A stretch of 34,823 bases of DNA from positions 1 to 34,823 of the forward strand of contig NZ_BAKK01000042.1 of NCBI RefSeq assembly GCF_000614145.1, given 5' to 3'. This DNA is from Bacteroides faecichinchillae JCM 17102. Lineage in GTDB: Bacteria > Bacteroidota > Bacteroidia > Bacteroidales > Bacteroidaceae. Numbering within the stretch: the stretch's first letter is position 1; each line of letters opens with the position of its first letter. A model generated the notes under the pieces. That model saw nothing but the letters and a program-made list of their open reading frames with translations, did not search any database and was not told where the DNA came from. Below, piece after piece: positions 15,078 to 23,301 of this stretch. The position numbers were made by a program, and so were the translations under genes.

Positions 15078-15689
15078 CTATTTCCGGATGCCCGGCACGC
15101 GTCCCGGTGTTCGGTTAAGCTGAACCTTGTATTTATTGAGAATGCTGTACACGGTGCTTTTACTCCGGACACCGCTCTCTTTCCAAATATCACGGATTGA
15201 ATACCCATTGTTATACATATCCACGATTTTTTTGTCCCGTTCAGTTTTACTCATACTTTTTTTGGTAATCGGAATACTGATACTCTGCTGCAGGCGTATA
15301 ATCTTATCTGACGACTTCCGCAAAACAGCCACTTCCTCCGGTAATGCCCCGAACATGGCCAATACTTCCGCCGGTGTCGTGTCCGGAAACAATTTGTTGT
15401 CGGTGTCAATTTTATCGTGAATGGAGATAATACGCACGACCTTGATGCGGCATAGCTCGATCAATGCCGATAGTTCCCGTAAACCACGCACGGCATTGCT
15501 GAATTTTGACACCACCAATTCGTCGCCTCTTTCAAGATTCGACATCAGTTGTTTCCATCTCGGTCTGAGCGTCTCGTGTCCGACCGATTCTTCAACCACT
15601 TGTACACACCCGTACTGGCGCATCCATTCCTTATCCGCATCAAACGCATCGTAGGAATTCGCCTCGAATATATAACCGACTTTTGCCAT
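15078..15689 (-). CDS. Serine-recombinase-like protein, catalytically degenerate
   Basis: About 203 residues from M-A-K-V-G-Y-I-F-E (15689); an ATG four codons earlier (15701) is possible. The fold pattern is that of small resolvases: a GYIF strand, RPRWKQLMSNLERGDELVVS, RGLRELSALIELCRIKVVRI and I-H-D-K-I-D-T, then a C-terminal Hin-like helix-turn-helix (ERDKKIVDMYNNGYSIRDIW). The usual Y-x-R-V-S-T segment with the nucleophilic Ser is replaced by Y-I-F-E-A-N-S, and the D-R-L-G-R-S motif by S-N-A-V-R-G, so key Arg and Ser positions are missing. It may work as a DNA-binding regulator. It is divergent from the lipoprotein operon, with repeated operator-like sites between. Confidence 0.75.
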   Translation of the reverse strand: MAKVGYIFEANSYDAFDADKEWMRQYGCVQVVEESVGHETLRPRWKQLMSNLERGDELVVSKFSNAVRGLRELSALIELCRIKVVRIISIHDKIDTDNKLFPDTTPAEVLAMFGALPEEVAVLRKSSDKIIRLQQSISIPITKKSMSKTERDKKIVDMYNNGYSIRDIWKESGVRSKSTVYSILNKYKVQLNRTPGRVPGIRK

Positions 15690-15719
15690 ATCAATATACA
15701 ATATTCATGATAACAAGTG

Positions 15720-15727
15720 CAAATATA
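15720..15727 (-). promoter_or_regulatory. Promoter -7 box of the recombinase-like gene (TATATTTG)
   Basis: On the minus strand TATATTTG matches TAnnTTTG and is 30 bases before the ATG at 15689. Confidence 0.6.
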
Positions 15728-15751
15728 CAAGTTTTATTCGAGTATCTGAAT

Positions 15752-15930
15752 CATACTATATTAAAAAACGAAAATCGTACATTTTTCATGTTTTTATCTT
15801 CACTTGTTTTCATTGGTAATCATACTATTAAGTACGATATTAAAAAATGCGCAAAATACGGTTTTTCGGATGCGAAGTATCAAAAATAATATATAGTTTT
15901 GCACTAAATAGTACGAAATAATATAGTATG
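15752..15930. promoter_or_regulatory. Operator-like repeats CATACTATATTA between divergent genes
   Basis: CATACTATATTA (15752-15763) recurs in perfect inverted orientation as TAATATAGTATG (15919-15930), which runs into the ATG of the lipoprotein gene. A third, partial copy, CATACTATTA, lies at 15821-15830, and GTACGAT/AGTACGAA elements sit beside the copies. They bracket both promoter boxes. This is the arrangement expected for sites bound by the recombinase-like protein to control both directions; binding is inference. Confidence 0.5.
15894..15901 (+). promoter_or_regulatory. Promoter -7 box of the lipoprotein operon (TAGTTTTG)
   Basis: It matches TAnnTTTG and lies 26 bases before the ATG at 15928, close to the operator-like repeat at 15919-15930. 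Confidence 0.6.
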
Positions 15931-16977
15931 AAAACATCAAAATCGAACTTAAAACAGCCGATAATCTTTGCCAAAATAATTGCCGTTTCGATTGCCGTAT
16001 TCCTATGCGCGTCATGCGACAACGGCAATGGCAAACGATTGGCGAAAGCCAAGAATGACCCTGCCGGAACATACAGGGAATACCTGTCTGACATACGCAG
16101 GCAGAAAAGACTCTCCATTAAAGAATTGACCGGACACCTCAAGCAATGGCAAACATTGAGGGATTCCGTATTCCTGTATCTCGAATGTGATACGCTTGGC
16201 CGGCTTCATTCCACTGTAAGAGAAGAGTGTGAACAGATACATGATTCCATCCGCATGGAATTTTCACGGATGGTGCTGTCTCAAACACGCACTTATAAGG
16301 ATATACTGTGGGTAAAAGAACAAATCTCGCCGCATCTTGAAGACAAAGAGTTGCATCGTGTGGCTGAAACAATCCGGCCGTTCTTTGCCTCATTGGATAA
16401 CCAGCCCGTCAGTCAGAGAAACCGACAACATATTCTTGCCACTTATCGAGCTACCCTTGCTGAAACGATTGATTACGGTATTCATTGTATGGCAGACCTG
16501 ACGACCTTTATCGAAAAGGAGGATGCTGTGTACCGGGCATTCCTTTCACGTCTGCCTGATTTCGACGGCGAGAATCTTTCCGACATCACGCATGACACGG
16601 AACGATGCTGCGCACAGGTATTTCTTGCCGCCGAACGGAACGACATCACCTATCGCAATGCCATGATTTATTTGGCCATGCGCACCAACCGCAGGCTGAT
16701 TCAGAATGTCCGAACCTGTATCGACGACATCTGCAATCAAAAAGTCAAGACACCGGCACAGGCACAAGCCTACATCTGGATGCTTCTCCAGCCTTATTCG
16801 TCGTTGGACGGTTTCTGCTTGGCGTTGCTTTCAGCCGAAGAAAGAGAGCAACTCGATATGCTTGCCTCGCAGACACCCGACGCTTTCAGAGAGTTGGGCA
16901 GGATGCTGCACCCAGGAGACAACCGCTTGGACGAGCTGCCCGGAATGCTGATGGAAGCATTCATACACACGCTGTAA
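15928..16977 (+). CDS. Uncharacterised lipoprotein, 349 residues
   Basis: A long signal peptide (hydrophobic about residues 14-28) ends in L-C-A-S-C, so it is a lipoprotein; the mature part starts C-D-N-G-N-G-K-R. The rest is mostly helical, with blocks such as REYLSDIRRQKRLSIKELTG, DILWVKEQISPHLEDKELHR and AYIWMLLQPYSSLDGFCLAL. No known domain is recognised. It is the first gene of a compact plus-strand operon that leads through small soluble and membrane proteins to the relaxase, so a role in envelope contact or in the element's transfer is plausible but unproven. Confidence 0.75.
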   Translation: MKTSKSNLKQPIIFAKIIAVSIAVFLCASCDNGNGKRLAKAKNDPAGTYREYLSDIRRQKRLSIKELTGHLKQWQTLRDSVFLYLECDTLGRLHSTVREECEQIHDSIRMEFSRMVLSQTRTYKDILWVKEQISPHLEDKELHRVAETIRPFFASLDNQPVSQRNRQHILATYRATLAETIDYGIHCMADLTTFIEKEDAVYRAFLSRLPDFDGENLSDITHDTERCCAQVFLAAERNDITYRNAMIYLAMRTNRRLIQNVRTCIDDICNQKVKTPAQAQAYIWMLLQPYSSLDGFCLALLSAEEREQLDMLASQTPDAFRELGRMLHPGDNRLDELPGMLMEAFIHTL

Positions 16978-16980
16978 AAT

Positions 16981-17451
16981 ATGACAACAGAAAAATATAT
17001 GAATATGTTACGACATTTTTATAATGACTTCATGGCATTCGTCCCCCTGCAACTTCCGCAGTTGCTCGATGTGACGACGATGGAAGAACCGCAGTTCTAC
17101 GGCGACTATGTGCTGCTTACGTTTCCGTTGCGCACCCCTTACGAACTGGACGAAGTAATGGATATGTTCGAGGACGACATGGAGTTGATCACGCTTTACC
17201 ACCATATCCCGATGCGGACGGAAAAATTCGGTCATAGCACTTGTGCATACTCGAATCCCGCTTTCGGACAGATGTTCAAGATGAACGCCAAGACTGATAC
17301 GGAGGGTAATGTAAACAGCATCCTTGTTACCATCTATGATTCTTTGGAGCAGATGTACGGGGACCTATGCCTCGATTTGGAACTTCACTCCAAAAGCGGG
17401 TTCCTGAAATACAAGAAAGACAAGTCCGACGTGCTGATGAATTTCATATGA
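16981..17451 (+). CDS. Hypothetical protein, 156 residues
   Basis: A soluble acidic protein starting M-T-T-E-K-Y-M-N-M-L-R-H-F. It contains PLQLPQLLDVTTMEEPQFYG, LRTPYELDEVMDMFEDDMEL and SILVTIYDSLEQMYGDLCLD. No signal peptide, membrane segment or known domain. It starts 3 bases after the lipoprotein stop and its stop overlaps the next ATG (ATGA), so translation is coupled. Confidence 0.7.
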   Translation: MTTEKYMNMLRHFYNDFMAFVPLQLPQLLDVTTMEEPQFYGDYVLLTFPLRTPYELDEVMDMFEDDMELITLYHHIPMRTEKFGHSTCAYSNPAFGQMFKMNAKTDTEGNVNSILVTIYDSLEQMYGDLCLDLELHSKSGFLKYKKDKSDVLMNFI

Positions 17452-17849
17452 GAGAAAGTTTATACCGACAGATGGTCTATTGCATCAACACCTACCGGAC
17501 GTGGATAGAGGTTGCCGATGACAATCTCTACAAGGAGCATATCATCTCAAGAACCGACCGCACCGATTACCTCGTTTCCCGTACATTGGTGCTGCGTGCC
17601 TTCAAGACGAACGGCATACACGCCGAGGGTACGACATGGACTATTCCCGAACACGAACTGGACAAGGCTTTGGCCATCTACCGAAAGCAAGACAGTACAT
17701 TCAAGCAGCGCATCAAGAAAGCGGCCATGTACTTTTCGCCCAAGGATGCCGAAACCCTTATCCGACTGGCGACATACGGTATTGTCCAGTTGGAACTCAT
17801 TGTGCGCCCCACTCCCATACCCGAAAAGCCCTATTACTTATGTTACTGA
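17448..17849 (+). CDS. Hypothetical protein, 133 residues
   Basis: The start is chosen at the ATG at 17448 (M-R-E-S-L-Y-R-Q-M), because it overlaps the previous stop as ATGA; the frame is open further upstream but only inside the preceding gene. The protein is basic, with YLVSRTLVLRAFKTNGIHAE, WTIPEHELDKALAIYRKQDS and KAAMYFSPKDAETLIRLATY. No known domain. It overlaps the next membrane-protein gene by 10 bases. Confidence 0.7.
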   Translation: MRESLYRQMVYCINTYRTWIEVADDNLYKEHIISRTDRTDYLVSRTLVLRAFKTNGIHAEGTTWTIPEHELDKALAIYRKQDSTFKQRIKKAAMYFSPKDAETLIRLATYGIVQLELIVRPTPIPEKPYYLCY

Positions 17850-18205
17850 ATATCCTGCTACTCATTTTCTGCGCGATACCTTTCGGGGTATCAATGTCAT
17901 TGTACAAGAACAACAAGCGGTTCATGACACCCTTTTACATGGCAATGGCACGAAGCGGCAACGCCCGTAAACTGTATGTGCAAGTATGGCTGATATGCCT
18001 GCTTCTTTTCCATTATGTATATGCCTGTGGACATATGGGTGAGTTTGGAATCCTACTCTCTACCGGTGTCTGTGCCGCAATGTTCTCGTTCCGATGGACG
18101 GACAACTGGTTACGCAGGTTGCTTGACCGCCCCGGTGCATTTGTCACACTCGCATCGGTCGCACTGGTCATCGGCTTTGTGCGCATCTGTACACCTTGGC
18201 GATAA
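17840..18205 (+). CDS. Small membrane protein, 121 residues
   Basis: The start at 17840 (M-L-L-N-I-L-L-L-I-F-C) overlaps the upstream stop. Three or four hydrophobic segments are visible: residues about 1-20, 50-65 (VWLICLLLFHYVYACG), 68-82 (LLSTGVCAAMFSF) and 98-115 (FVTLASVALVIGFV). It is probably an inner-membrane protein. Function is unknown; its place between coupled genes suggests it works with the lipoprotein of the same operon. Confidence 0.65.
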   Translation: MLLNILLLIFCAIPFGVSMSLYKNNKRFMTPFYMAMARSGNARKLYVQVWLICLLLFHYVYACGHMGEFGILLSTGVCAAMFSFRWTDNWLRRLLDRPGAFVTLASVALVIGFVRICTPWR

Positions 18206-18429
18206 CCATTACCTATCTTCTTCTGGCAGCCCTGTTCTATCCCTCCGTTCGGGTCATGTCCGAATGCAAGGACACGGGGACACTTTCCGGATGGGCAAAG
18301 CATCCCGGAATGCTGTCAGAATCCTATCACGACAATCATCACGCAAATCTGCCGCATGAAGCGGACAGCGGCAACACTGACATATCCGCACAATATGAAT
18401 CATTAAAACCGAATGAAAATGAAAAATAA
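18196..18429 (+). CDS. Small membrane-anchored protein, 77 residues (TTG start)
   Basis: The best start is TTG at 18196, overlapping the previous gene by 10 bases. A hydrophobic segment (A-I-T-I-T-Y-L-L-L-A-A-L-F-Y) is followed by a hydrophilic tail rich in His, Asn and Glu. Its end overlaps the next gene by 17 bases. The tight overlaps on both sides are the main support; without them it would be a weak call. Confidence 0.5.
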   Translation: MAITITYLLLAALFYPSVRVMSECKDTGTLSGWAKHPGMLSESYHDNHHANLPHEADSGNTDISAQYESLKPNENEK

Positions 18430-19264
18430 CCAAAAGATACCTGTTTCCATATTGGCAGACAGGGAGGTATTCGAATATCTCAAGGAGAAAGGGGATGAAC
18501 GCAAGACACGCACCGAAGCGTACTGTGACCTGTTGGACAAATCACTGGCAGGTTTCGTTTCCCCGTTTTTAAGAAAGAAGGACTACGTGCTGCAACCCAA
18601 CCAGTGCTACCTGACCGTTTCCGACCTCGCATCGGAGTGGCATTGGCACAGGGCTACCGTCCGTTCTTTTTTGAGTGCAATGGAGGCATTCGGCTTGCTG
18701 ACCCGCATCCAGCTTCCCAAAAGCGTGGTCATTACCATGACCGTACAATCCGGTCAGGCAGCACAGCCCCGCGATGCACAGGAGCAGCCGGACTTTGCCG
18801 GACAGCTCCGTGAGGTATTGTCCGATTGGGTAATCGGCAAAACGACCGCTGCCGAAACTGGCGTAATGTGTGGACAACTCGTAAGTCTGGCAAAGGCTGA
18901 AATTGCCGACCGTGACGCCGGACACTGTTCGGACACCCATTCCATCACGACCTCCGCACATTCCGGCACTTTGGTCACGGAACATCGTGAAACAGCCCTG
19001 TGCTGCATCGCCCACGCCGCCCTGCAAAAAATCCTGCACAAGTCGAGATTCGATGACAGTTCGCCGCTTGTGGATTTCTTCCGGCTTGACCTCGGCGAAG
19101 AATGGGCAGCTTTCATCGAGTCCGCCAAAGACCTCGCCGGGCTGATTCTCGACACCGAGGCATCAGTGACGGACTTCGACATGGACGAAGACCAAGAACG
19201 CCTCAAATCGCTTCGCAAACCCTTTTTATCGCTTCTGGCGAAGGCACAGGCGATGGTGGATTGA
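18413..19264 (+). CDS. Winged-helix-type DNA-binding protein, probable mobilization accessory
   Basis: 283 residues. Residues about 10-115 look like a winged helix: KIPVSILADREVFEYLKEKG, CYLTVSDLASEWHWHRATVR, then SFLSAMEAFGLLTRIQLPKS, the pattern of replication or partition proteins in which a helix-turn-helix follows a short beta wing. The C-terminal 160 residues are helical, with no known domain. It lies directly upstream of the putative oriT and the relaxase, so a role in binding oriT or regulating mob is likely by position. An ATG two codons later could be used instead. Confidence 0.6.
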   Translation: MKMKNNQKIPVSILADREVFEYLKEKGDERKTRTEAYCDLLDKSLAGFVSPFLRKKDYVLQPNQCYLTVSDLASEWHWHRATVRSFLSAMEAFGLLTRIQLPKSVVITMTVQSGQAAQPRDAQEQPDFAGQLREVLSDWVIGKTTAAETGVMCGQLVSLAKAEIADRDAGHCSDTHSITTSAHSGTLVTEHRETALCCIAHAALQKILHKSRFDDSSPLVDFFRLDLGEEWAAFIESAKDLAGLILDTEASVTDFDMDEDQERLKSLRKPFLSLLAKAQAMVD

Positions 19265-19482
19265 ACCGGGAGTCGAAAACAGATTGTATAACGCGAACAA
19301 TCCGCCTCCATCCCTTAACGGTCATCCTGCCGGTTATAGGAGGCACACGGGCTTGCCCGTCTGCCACGAAACAAAGGGAAGGGGGAGCCTAATACCCCGA
19401 CCGTCTATCGACCGTCGGGAGGCTGTCCGGGCAAGCAGCAAGCTGGGACAGGACGGATTGTCCGAAACAACACGAAAAGAGT
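19265..19482 (+). other. Putative oriT / mob leader region
   Basis: A 218-base gap just before a MobV relaxase gene, where oriT is usually found for this family. It contains the palindrome ACGGGC-tt-GCCCGT, an inverted repeat CCCGAC/GTCGGG with a 12-base loop near 19394-19420, CTGTCC/GGACAG arms, and a direct repeat GACCGT. The nick site cannot be assigned from one sequence. Confidence 0.5.
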
Positions 19483-20940
19483 ATGGCAGATCAAAAACAG
19501 GTACTTGATGTGAAGGTGTCGAAAGGCATCACCACAGCCCAAAGTAACGAACACTTGCGTGATCGCAGTGAAAGGGCGGAAAAGTACGCTATGAATAAGG
19601 GGAATTACGACCCCACACGCAAACACCTGAACTTCGAGATTGCACCCGGAGGCAAGGTACGTCCCATCGACACGAGCCGCAACATTCCCGAACGGATGGC
19701 GGACATATTGGAGAGGCGTGGAATCAAAGACCCCAACGAAGGACTGGCAGAACCGAAGTACCGCACGGTGGTGAACTTCATTTTCGGCGGTTCCCGTAAG
19801 CGGATGCACGAACTCGCATTCGGCACGCAGAAAGTGGATTTCGAGAAAGATGCGGACAATATCCATATCAAAAGAGAAAGCGATATTGAACGCTGGGCGA
19901 AAGACGTCTATTCATTCGTGAGTGGCAAATATGGCGAGCAGAACATCGCCGCATTCATCGTACACCTTGACGAATTGAATCCGCACGTCCACTGTACGCT
20001 CCTGCCAATCAAAGACGGTCGCTTTGCGTACAAGGAAATATTCGCCGGTAAGGACAAGTTTGAATACAGCGCAAGGATGAAACAGCTTCATACCGACTTT
20101 TTCACCGAAGTCAATACAAGGTGGGGAATGTCGAGAGGAACAAGCATATCCGAAACAGGCGCACGGCACAGGACTACCGAAGAATACCGCCGTATGCTAT
20201 CGGAAGAATGTACGACCATCGAGGAAAATATCAGCCGTCATCAAAAAGTTCTGGCTGACCTCCAATCGGACATCCGTCTGGCAGAGCGCAGGGTCAAGGG
20301 GCTTACGACAATGGTCGATAACCTTGAGAAGTCGAAAGCCGAAAAAGAGGCCCTGCTATCGGCAGCCGAACAGGATTTGAAAGCGAACAAGGGTGATGCT
20401 GAACAATTAGCCGCACAAGTGAAAAGTCTGGAAAAAGAACTGGCCGGAATCAACAGGCAACTGGCAGATAAGCAGGAGAAGTTACAGACGGCTGACCGGC
20501 AGCTTGCCGAGCTGAAAGAGAACATGGATGCCATTGAGGAACGTACCGGGGAACTCAAGGAGGAAGCCTACAAATACTCCCATGATGTACATTCCAAAGT
20601 GGACACGTTGCTCAAGGATGTCCTGCTGGAAAATGTGGTCGGCGAGTATAGGAACGTATCGGCACAGATGGACGTGGCGGAACGGCAACTGTTCGACGGC
20701 TCGCTCGTCCAGTCCATAGCGGAACAAGGTACAGACGTGATGCACTGCGCGACGATGCTGTTTCTCGGTATGGTCGATGATGCCACCACTTTTGCCGAAA
20801 CTCGTGGCGGCGGAGGTGGCGGCAGCGACCTGAAATGGGGACGCGACGAGGACGAGGACAACCGTGCATGGGCACTCCGCTGCATGAGGATGGCGAGCCG
20901 CATGATGCGCCCGGCCATTGGCAAGAAACCCAAACGGTAA
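19483..20940 (+). CDS. MobV-family (Pre/Mob) relaxase
   Basis: 485 residues. The N-terminal half is a MobV relaxase: motif I R-K-H-L-N-F-E-I near residue 46, and the metal-binding motif III FIVHLDELNPHVHCTLLPI near residue 155, which supplies the conserved His residues. Residues about 235-375 are a long coiled coil (LADLQSDIRLAERRVKGLTT, QVKSLEKELAGINRQLADKQ). The tail has a Gly stretch (GGGGGGS). The enzyme nicks oriT and starts transfer in trans on a conjugative machine supplied elsewhere. It is preceded by the putative oriT and followed by the OmpA-domain gene. Confidence 0.9.
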   Translation: MADQKQVLDVKVSKGITTAQSNEHLRDRSERAEKYAMNKGNYDPTRKHLNFEIAPGGKVRPIDTSRNIPERMADILERRGIKDPNEGLAEPKYRTVVNFIFGGSRKRMHELAFGTQKVDFEKDADNIHIKRESDIERWAKDVYSFVSGKYGEQNIAAFIVHLDELNPHVHCTLLPIKDGRFAYKEIFAGKDKFEYSARMKQLHTDFFTEVNTRWGMSRGTSISETGARHRTTEEYRRMLSEECTTIEENISRHQKVLADLQSDIRLAERRVKGLTTMVDNLEKSKAEKEALLSAAEQDLKANKGDAEQLAAQVKSLEKELAGINRQLADKQEKLQTADRQLAELKENMDAIEERTGELKEEAYKYSHDVHSKVDTLLKDVLLENVVGEYRNVSAQMDVAERQLFDGSLVQSIAEQGTDVMHCATMLFLGMVDDATTFAETRGGGGGGSDLKWGRDEDEDNRAWALRCMRMASRMMRPAIGKKPKR

Positions 20941-20994
20941 GTGGCGTACGCCTTATTACAAATCAAAAAGTATAACGAATAATATCATTGGAAT

Positions 20995-22395
20995 ATGACG
21001 AAACAGATCTTTTTTATATTGGCCGTGCTTTGCACGTTGCAGGCGCAGGCAAGTGTACAACCCGTACAGGTGGATACTGTACAACATACACCGTACTATA
21101 ATGTCTCGGAGGAACGGCAACCGATACAGCCCGTCTATCTTGACGGAGTGGTACTTCCGGCATCCCGGACTGGCAACTGGTTTGTCAGCATTGCCGGGGG
21201 TACGTCCGCCTTTCTCGGCACACCTCTCGGCTGCGAAGACCTCTTCGGACGCTTGAAACCCTCGTACAGTTTCGCAGTCGGAAAATGGTTCACTCCGTCC
21301 GTCGGTGCACGTATCAATTACAGCGGTGTGCAGTTCAAAGATGGAACATTGTCCAATCAGGAATACCACCATATCCATGCGGATCTGCTGTGGAATGTCC
21401 TTGGCCGCAGATATGCCCGGCAAGAACAGGTACGCTGGAATCTTGCTCCCTTTGCCGGTGTCGGCCTGTTGCACAATGCTTCTAACGGGAATAATCCCTT
21501 TGCTGTTTCGTATGGCGTACAGGGAGAATATCGGATTTCCAAACGAGTAAGTGCCATGTTGGAACTCTCCGGCACGACCACCTTTCAGGACTTCGATGGT
21601 TACGGACGCCCGAACCGCCTCGGCGACCACATGGTATCGCTGACCGCCGGTTTCACGTTTCATCTCGGAAAGGTCGGTTGGAAACGCGCGGTTGATGCAA
21701 CACCTTACATTCGTCAGAATGAGTGGCTCGTGGATTATGCCAATGTCTTGTCCGGAGAAAACAAGCGTTATAAAGACTGGTACGACCGCAACCGACGGAC
21801 GCTCGCAGAATTGTTGAAAATTCTGGAAATAGAAGGCTTGCTTGACAAGTACGGTCATCTGGTTAATGACGATGAGACCGACCGCCGTCAAGGTTATCCC
21901 AGAAATAATTACAGCGGATTGAACTCACTTCGGGCAAGATTGAAAAACCGGCATTGGGATGGAATCTCGCCACTTGATTCTGCAAGTATTATATATGGCA
22001 ACAACGGAGATGATTCCGAACAACCGGGCATAATCGTTTCTGAAAAGACGGAACTCATACAAGCCGGAAATTGCATCGGGTCGCCTGTCTATTTCTTTTT
22101 TAACCTCAATACGGCGCACCTGACGGATGCTTCCCAAATGCTTAACCTTGATGAACTGGCTCGCGTGGCCAAGAAATACGGATTATCCGTGAAAGTGACC
22201 GGCGCGGCCGACAGTTCGACTGGAACTCCCGTGCTTAATGGTTCATTAAGCACATTGAGAGCGGATCATATCGTTGCAGAATTAGAAAAGCGTGGCATAC
22301 CGATCGAACGCATCGTCAAGGTAAGCAGGGGCGGCATAGCTGACCATGTGCCGGTCGAAGCCAACAGGCATACGAAAGTGGAGTTATTCTTTTAG
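20995..22395 (+). CDS. Outer-membrane beta-barrel protein with OmpA-like domain
   Basis: 466 residues with a Sec signal peptide (M-T-K-Q-I-F-F-I-L-A-V-L, ending A-Q-A). Residues about 60-240 alternate as in an outer-membrane beta barrel (WFVSIAGGTSAFLG, YSFAVGKWFTPSVGARINYS, HMVSLTAGFTFHLG). Residues about 350-466 are OmpA-like: VYFFFNLNTAHLTDASQMLN, VTGAADSSTG, LRADHIVAELEKRGI and N-R-H-T-K-V-E-L, the peptidoglycan-binding fold. OmpA-family genes often follow mobilization genes in Bacteroidetes elements; the reason is not known. It ends the operon, with a strong terminator after it. Confidence 0.85.
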   Translation: MTKQIFFILAVLCTLQAQASVQPVQVDTVQHTPYYNVSEERQPIQPVYLDGVVLPASRTGNWFVSIAGGTSAFLGTPLGCEDLFGRLKPSYSFAVGKWFTPSVGARINYSGVQFKDGTLSNQEYHHIHADLLWNVLGRRYARQEQVRWNLAPFAGVGLLHNASNGNNPFAVSYGVQGEYRISKRVSAMLELSGTTTFQDFDGYGRPNRLGDHMVSLTAGFTFHLGKVGWKRAVDATPYIRQNEWLVDYANVLSGENKRYKDWYDRNRRTLAELLKILEIEGLLDKYGHLVNDDETDRRQGYPRNNYSGLNSLRARLKNRHWDGISPLDSASIIYGNNGDDSEQPGIIVSEKTELIQAGNCIGSPVYFFFNLNTAHLTDASQMLNLDELARVAKKYGLSVKVTGAADSSTGTPVLNGSLSTLRADHIVAELEKRGIPIERIVKVSRGGIADHVPVEANRHTKVELFF

Positions 22396-22415
22396 TTTTT
22401 ACATTAACTTTCATC

Positions 22416-22456
22416 AAGTCCCTCAATCTATAATCCGGATTGCAGGGACTTTTTTG
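22416..22456 (+). terminator. Intrinsic terminator after the OmpA-domain gene
   Basis: AAGTCCCT with CAATC pairs with GATTG and AGGGACTT, followed by TTTTTT. It closes the plus-strand mobilization operon and lies about 40 bases before the end of the opposite-strand DUF2284 gene. Confidence 0.9.
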
Positions 22457-22495
22457 TGAATGGCTATCATAACGTTATCAATGAGAGTAATAAGA

Positions 22496-23090
22496 TTATA
22501 GGTTTCCTGAATCCGGATTACGCTTCGTATGACTGATAATATTTTCTGTCGAGTTATGAAATAATCCGCTTACGAGCACAAGATATTCTGGTAAAATATC
22601 ATTCTTTCCCCAAAGCAGTTCTATCCCGAAAAGTTCCGAGAGTACGTGCTATATCGAATCCGAATGCTTCAAGCGAGGGACGTACTTTGTCCGGATGCAG
22701 GCAAGGACGGTTGCATTTGCGGGCGCATTCGGAATCTGGACAGTATAGGCATTTTCCTACATAGGCGAATGCCCTGCCTCCGTATCTGTGCTCCAGTTCC
22801 AGCAACTCTTTTTCTATCCTGATTCGTTCTGGTCTGATTAACTCTTGTGATTTGTCTATCGGGATGCCTTTTTCGATAGGAATAATTTTGGTAGCCATAA
22901 GATAGGCATACTTGTACTGGCGCAGAAATTCTCCGGTATCGAAATCAAACGGCGGACATCCCCAACTGTTACCGTAATTAGGGCATTGCCTGCAAAACTC
23001 GACAAACCGTTTCTCATCCCGGAAACGTGAAATATATTCATCCACGCCGATGCCTGCCGTGAAATTCTCTATGATATATTTTTCAGTCAT
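22496..23090 (-). pseudogene. DUF2284 predicted metal-binding protein, indel near the 3' end
   Basis: The open frame (23090-22599) gives 163 residues. It has FCRQCPNYGNSWGCPPF and CLYCPDSECARKCNRPCLHP with RPSLEAFGFDIART, the Cys-rich signature of DUF2284. After the T of ART the frame is lost: the expected family tail, L-F-G-I-E-L-L-W then ILPEYLVLVSGLFH, is read in another frame down to a stop at 22496. The phase change near 22641 needs one extra or two missing bases, unlike the other frameshifts here. The full protein would be about 197 residues. Its ATG overlaps the stop of the btuD-like fragment. Function is unknown; the Cys pattern suggests metal or Fe-S binding. Confidence 0.75.
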
Positions 23091-23215
23091 TGCTTCACTT
23101 TAATGAATCCTATTGTAGTGTCGAACTTCACGCAATTATTTCGGAACAGCCGTTCTATACAGCCGCTCAGGCGCATCTCCTTCGTCAGCAGAACCGGTAA
23201 ATCGAGAAAAGGGCT
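23087..23215 (-). pseudogene. 3' fragment of a second btuD-like ABC ATPase
   Basis: The last about 40 codons of this frame read KEMRLSGCIERLFRNNCVKF and then D-T-T-I-G-F-I-K-V-K. They closely match the C terminus of the ABC ATPase at 25320-26074 (EEMRRSGCIERLFRNKCVTF and D-T-A-T-G-V-V-K-V). Nothing upstream of about 23215 is ATPase-like. It is a leftover of a second, related ABC gene that was once coupled (ATGA) to the DUF2284 gene. This implies an earlier second copy of the transporter operon or a deletion between two copies. Confidence 0.8.
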
Positions 23216-23301
23216 ATAAAGGTAATATCGAGTTATGTGCCGGTTTATCGGCTCGAGTCCATTGCAATGGTAAAATATTTGTTTGAGCATGCGCGTATAA
23301 A

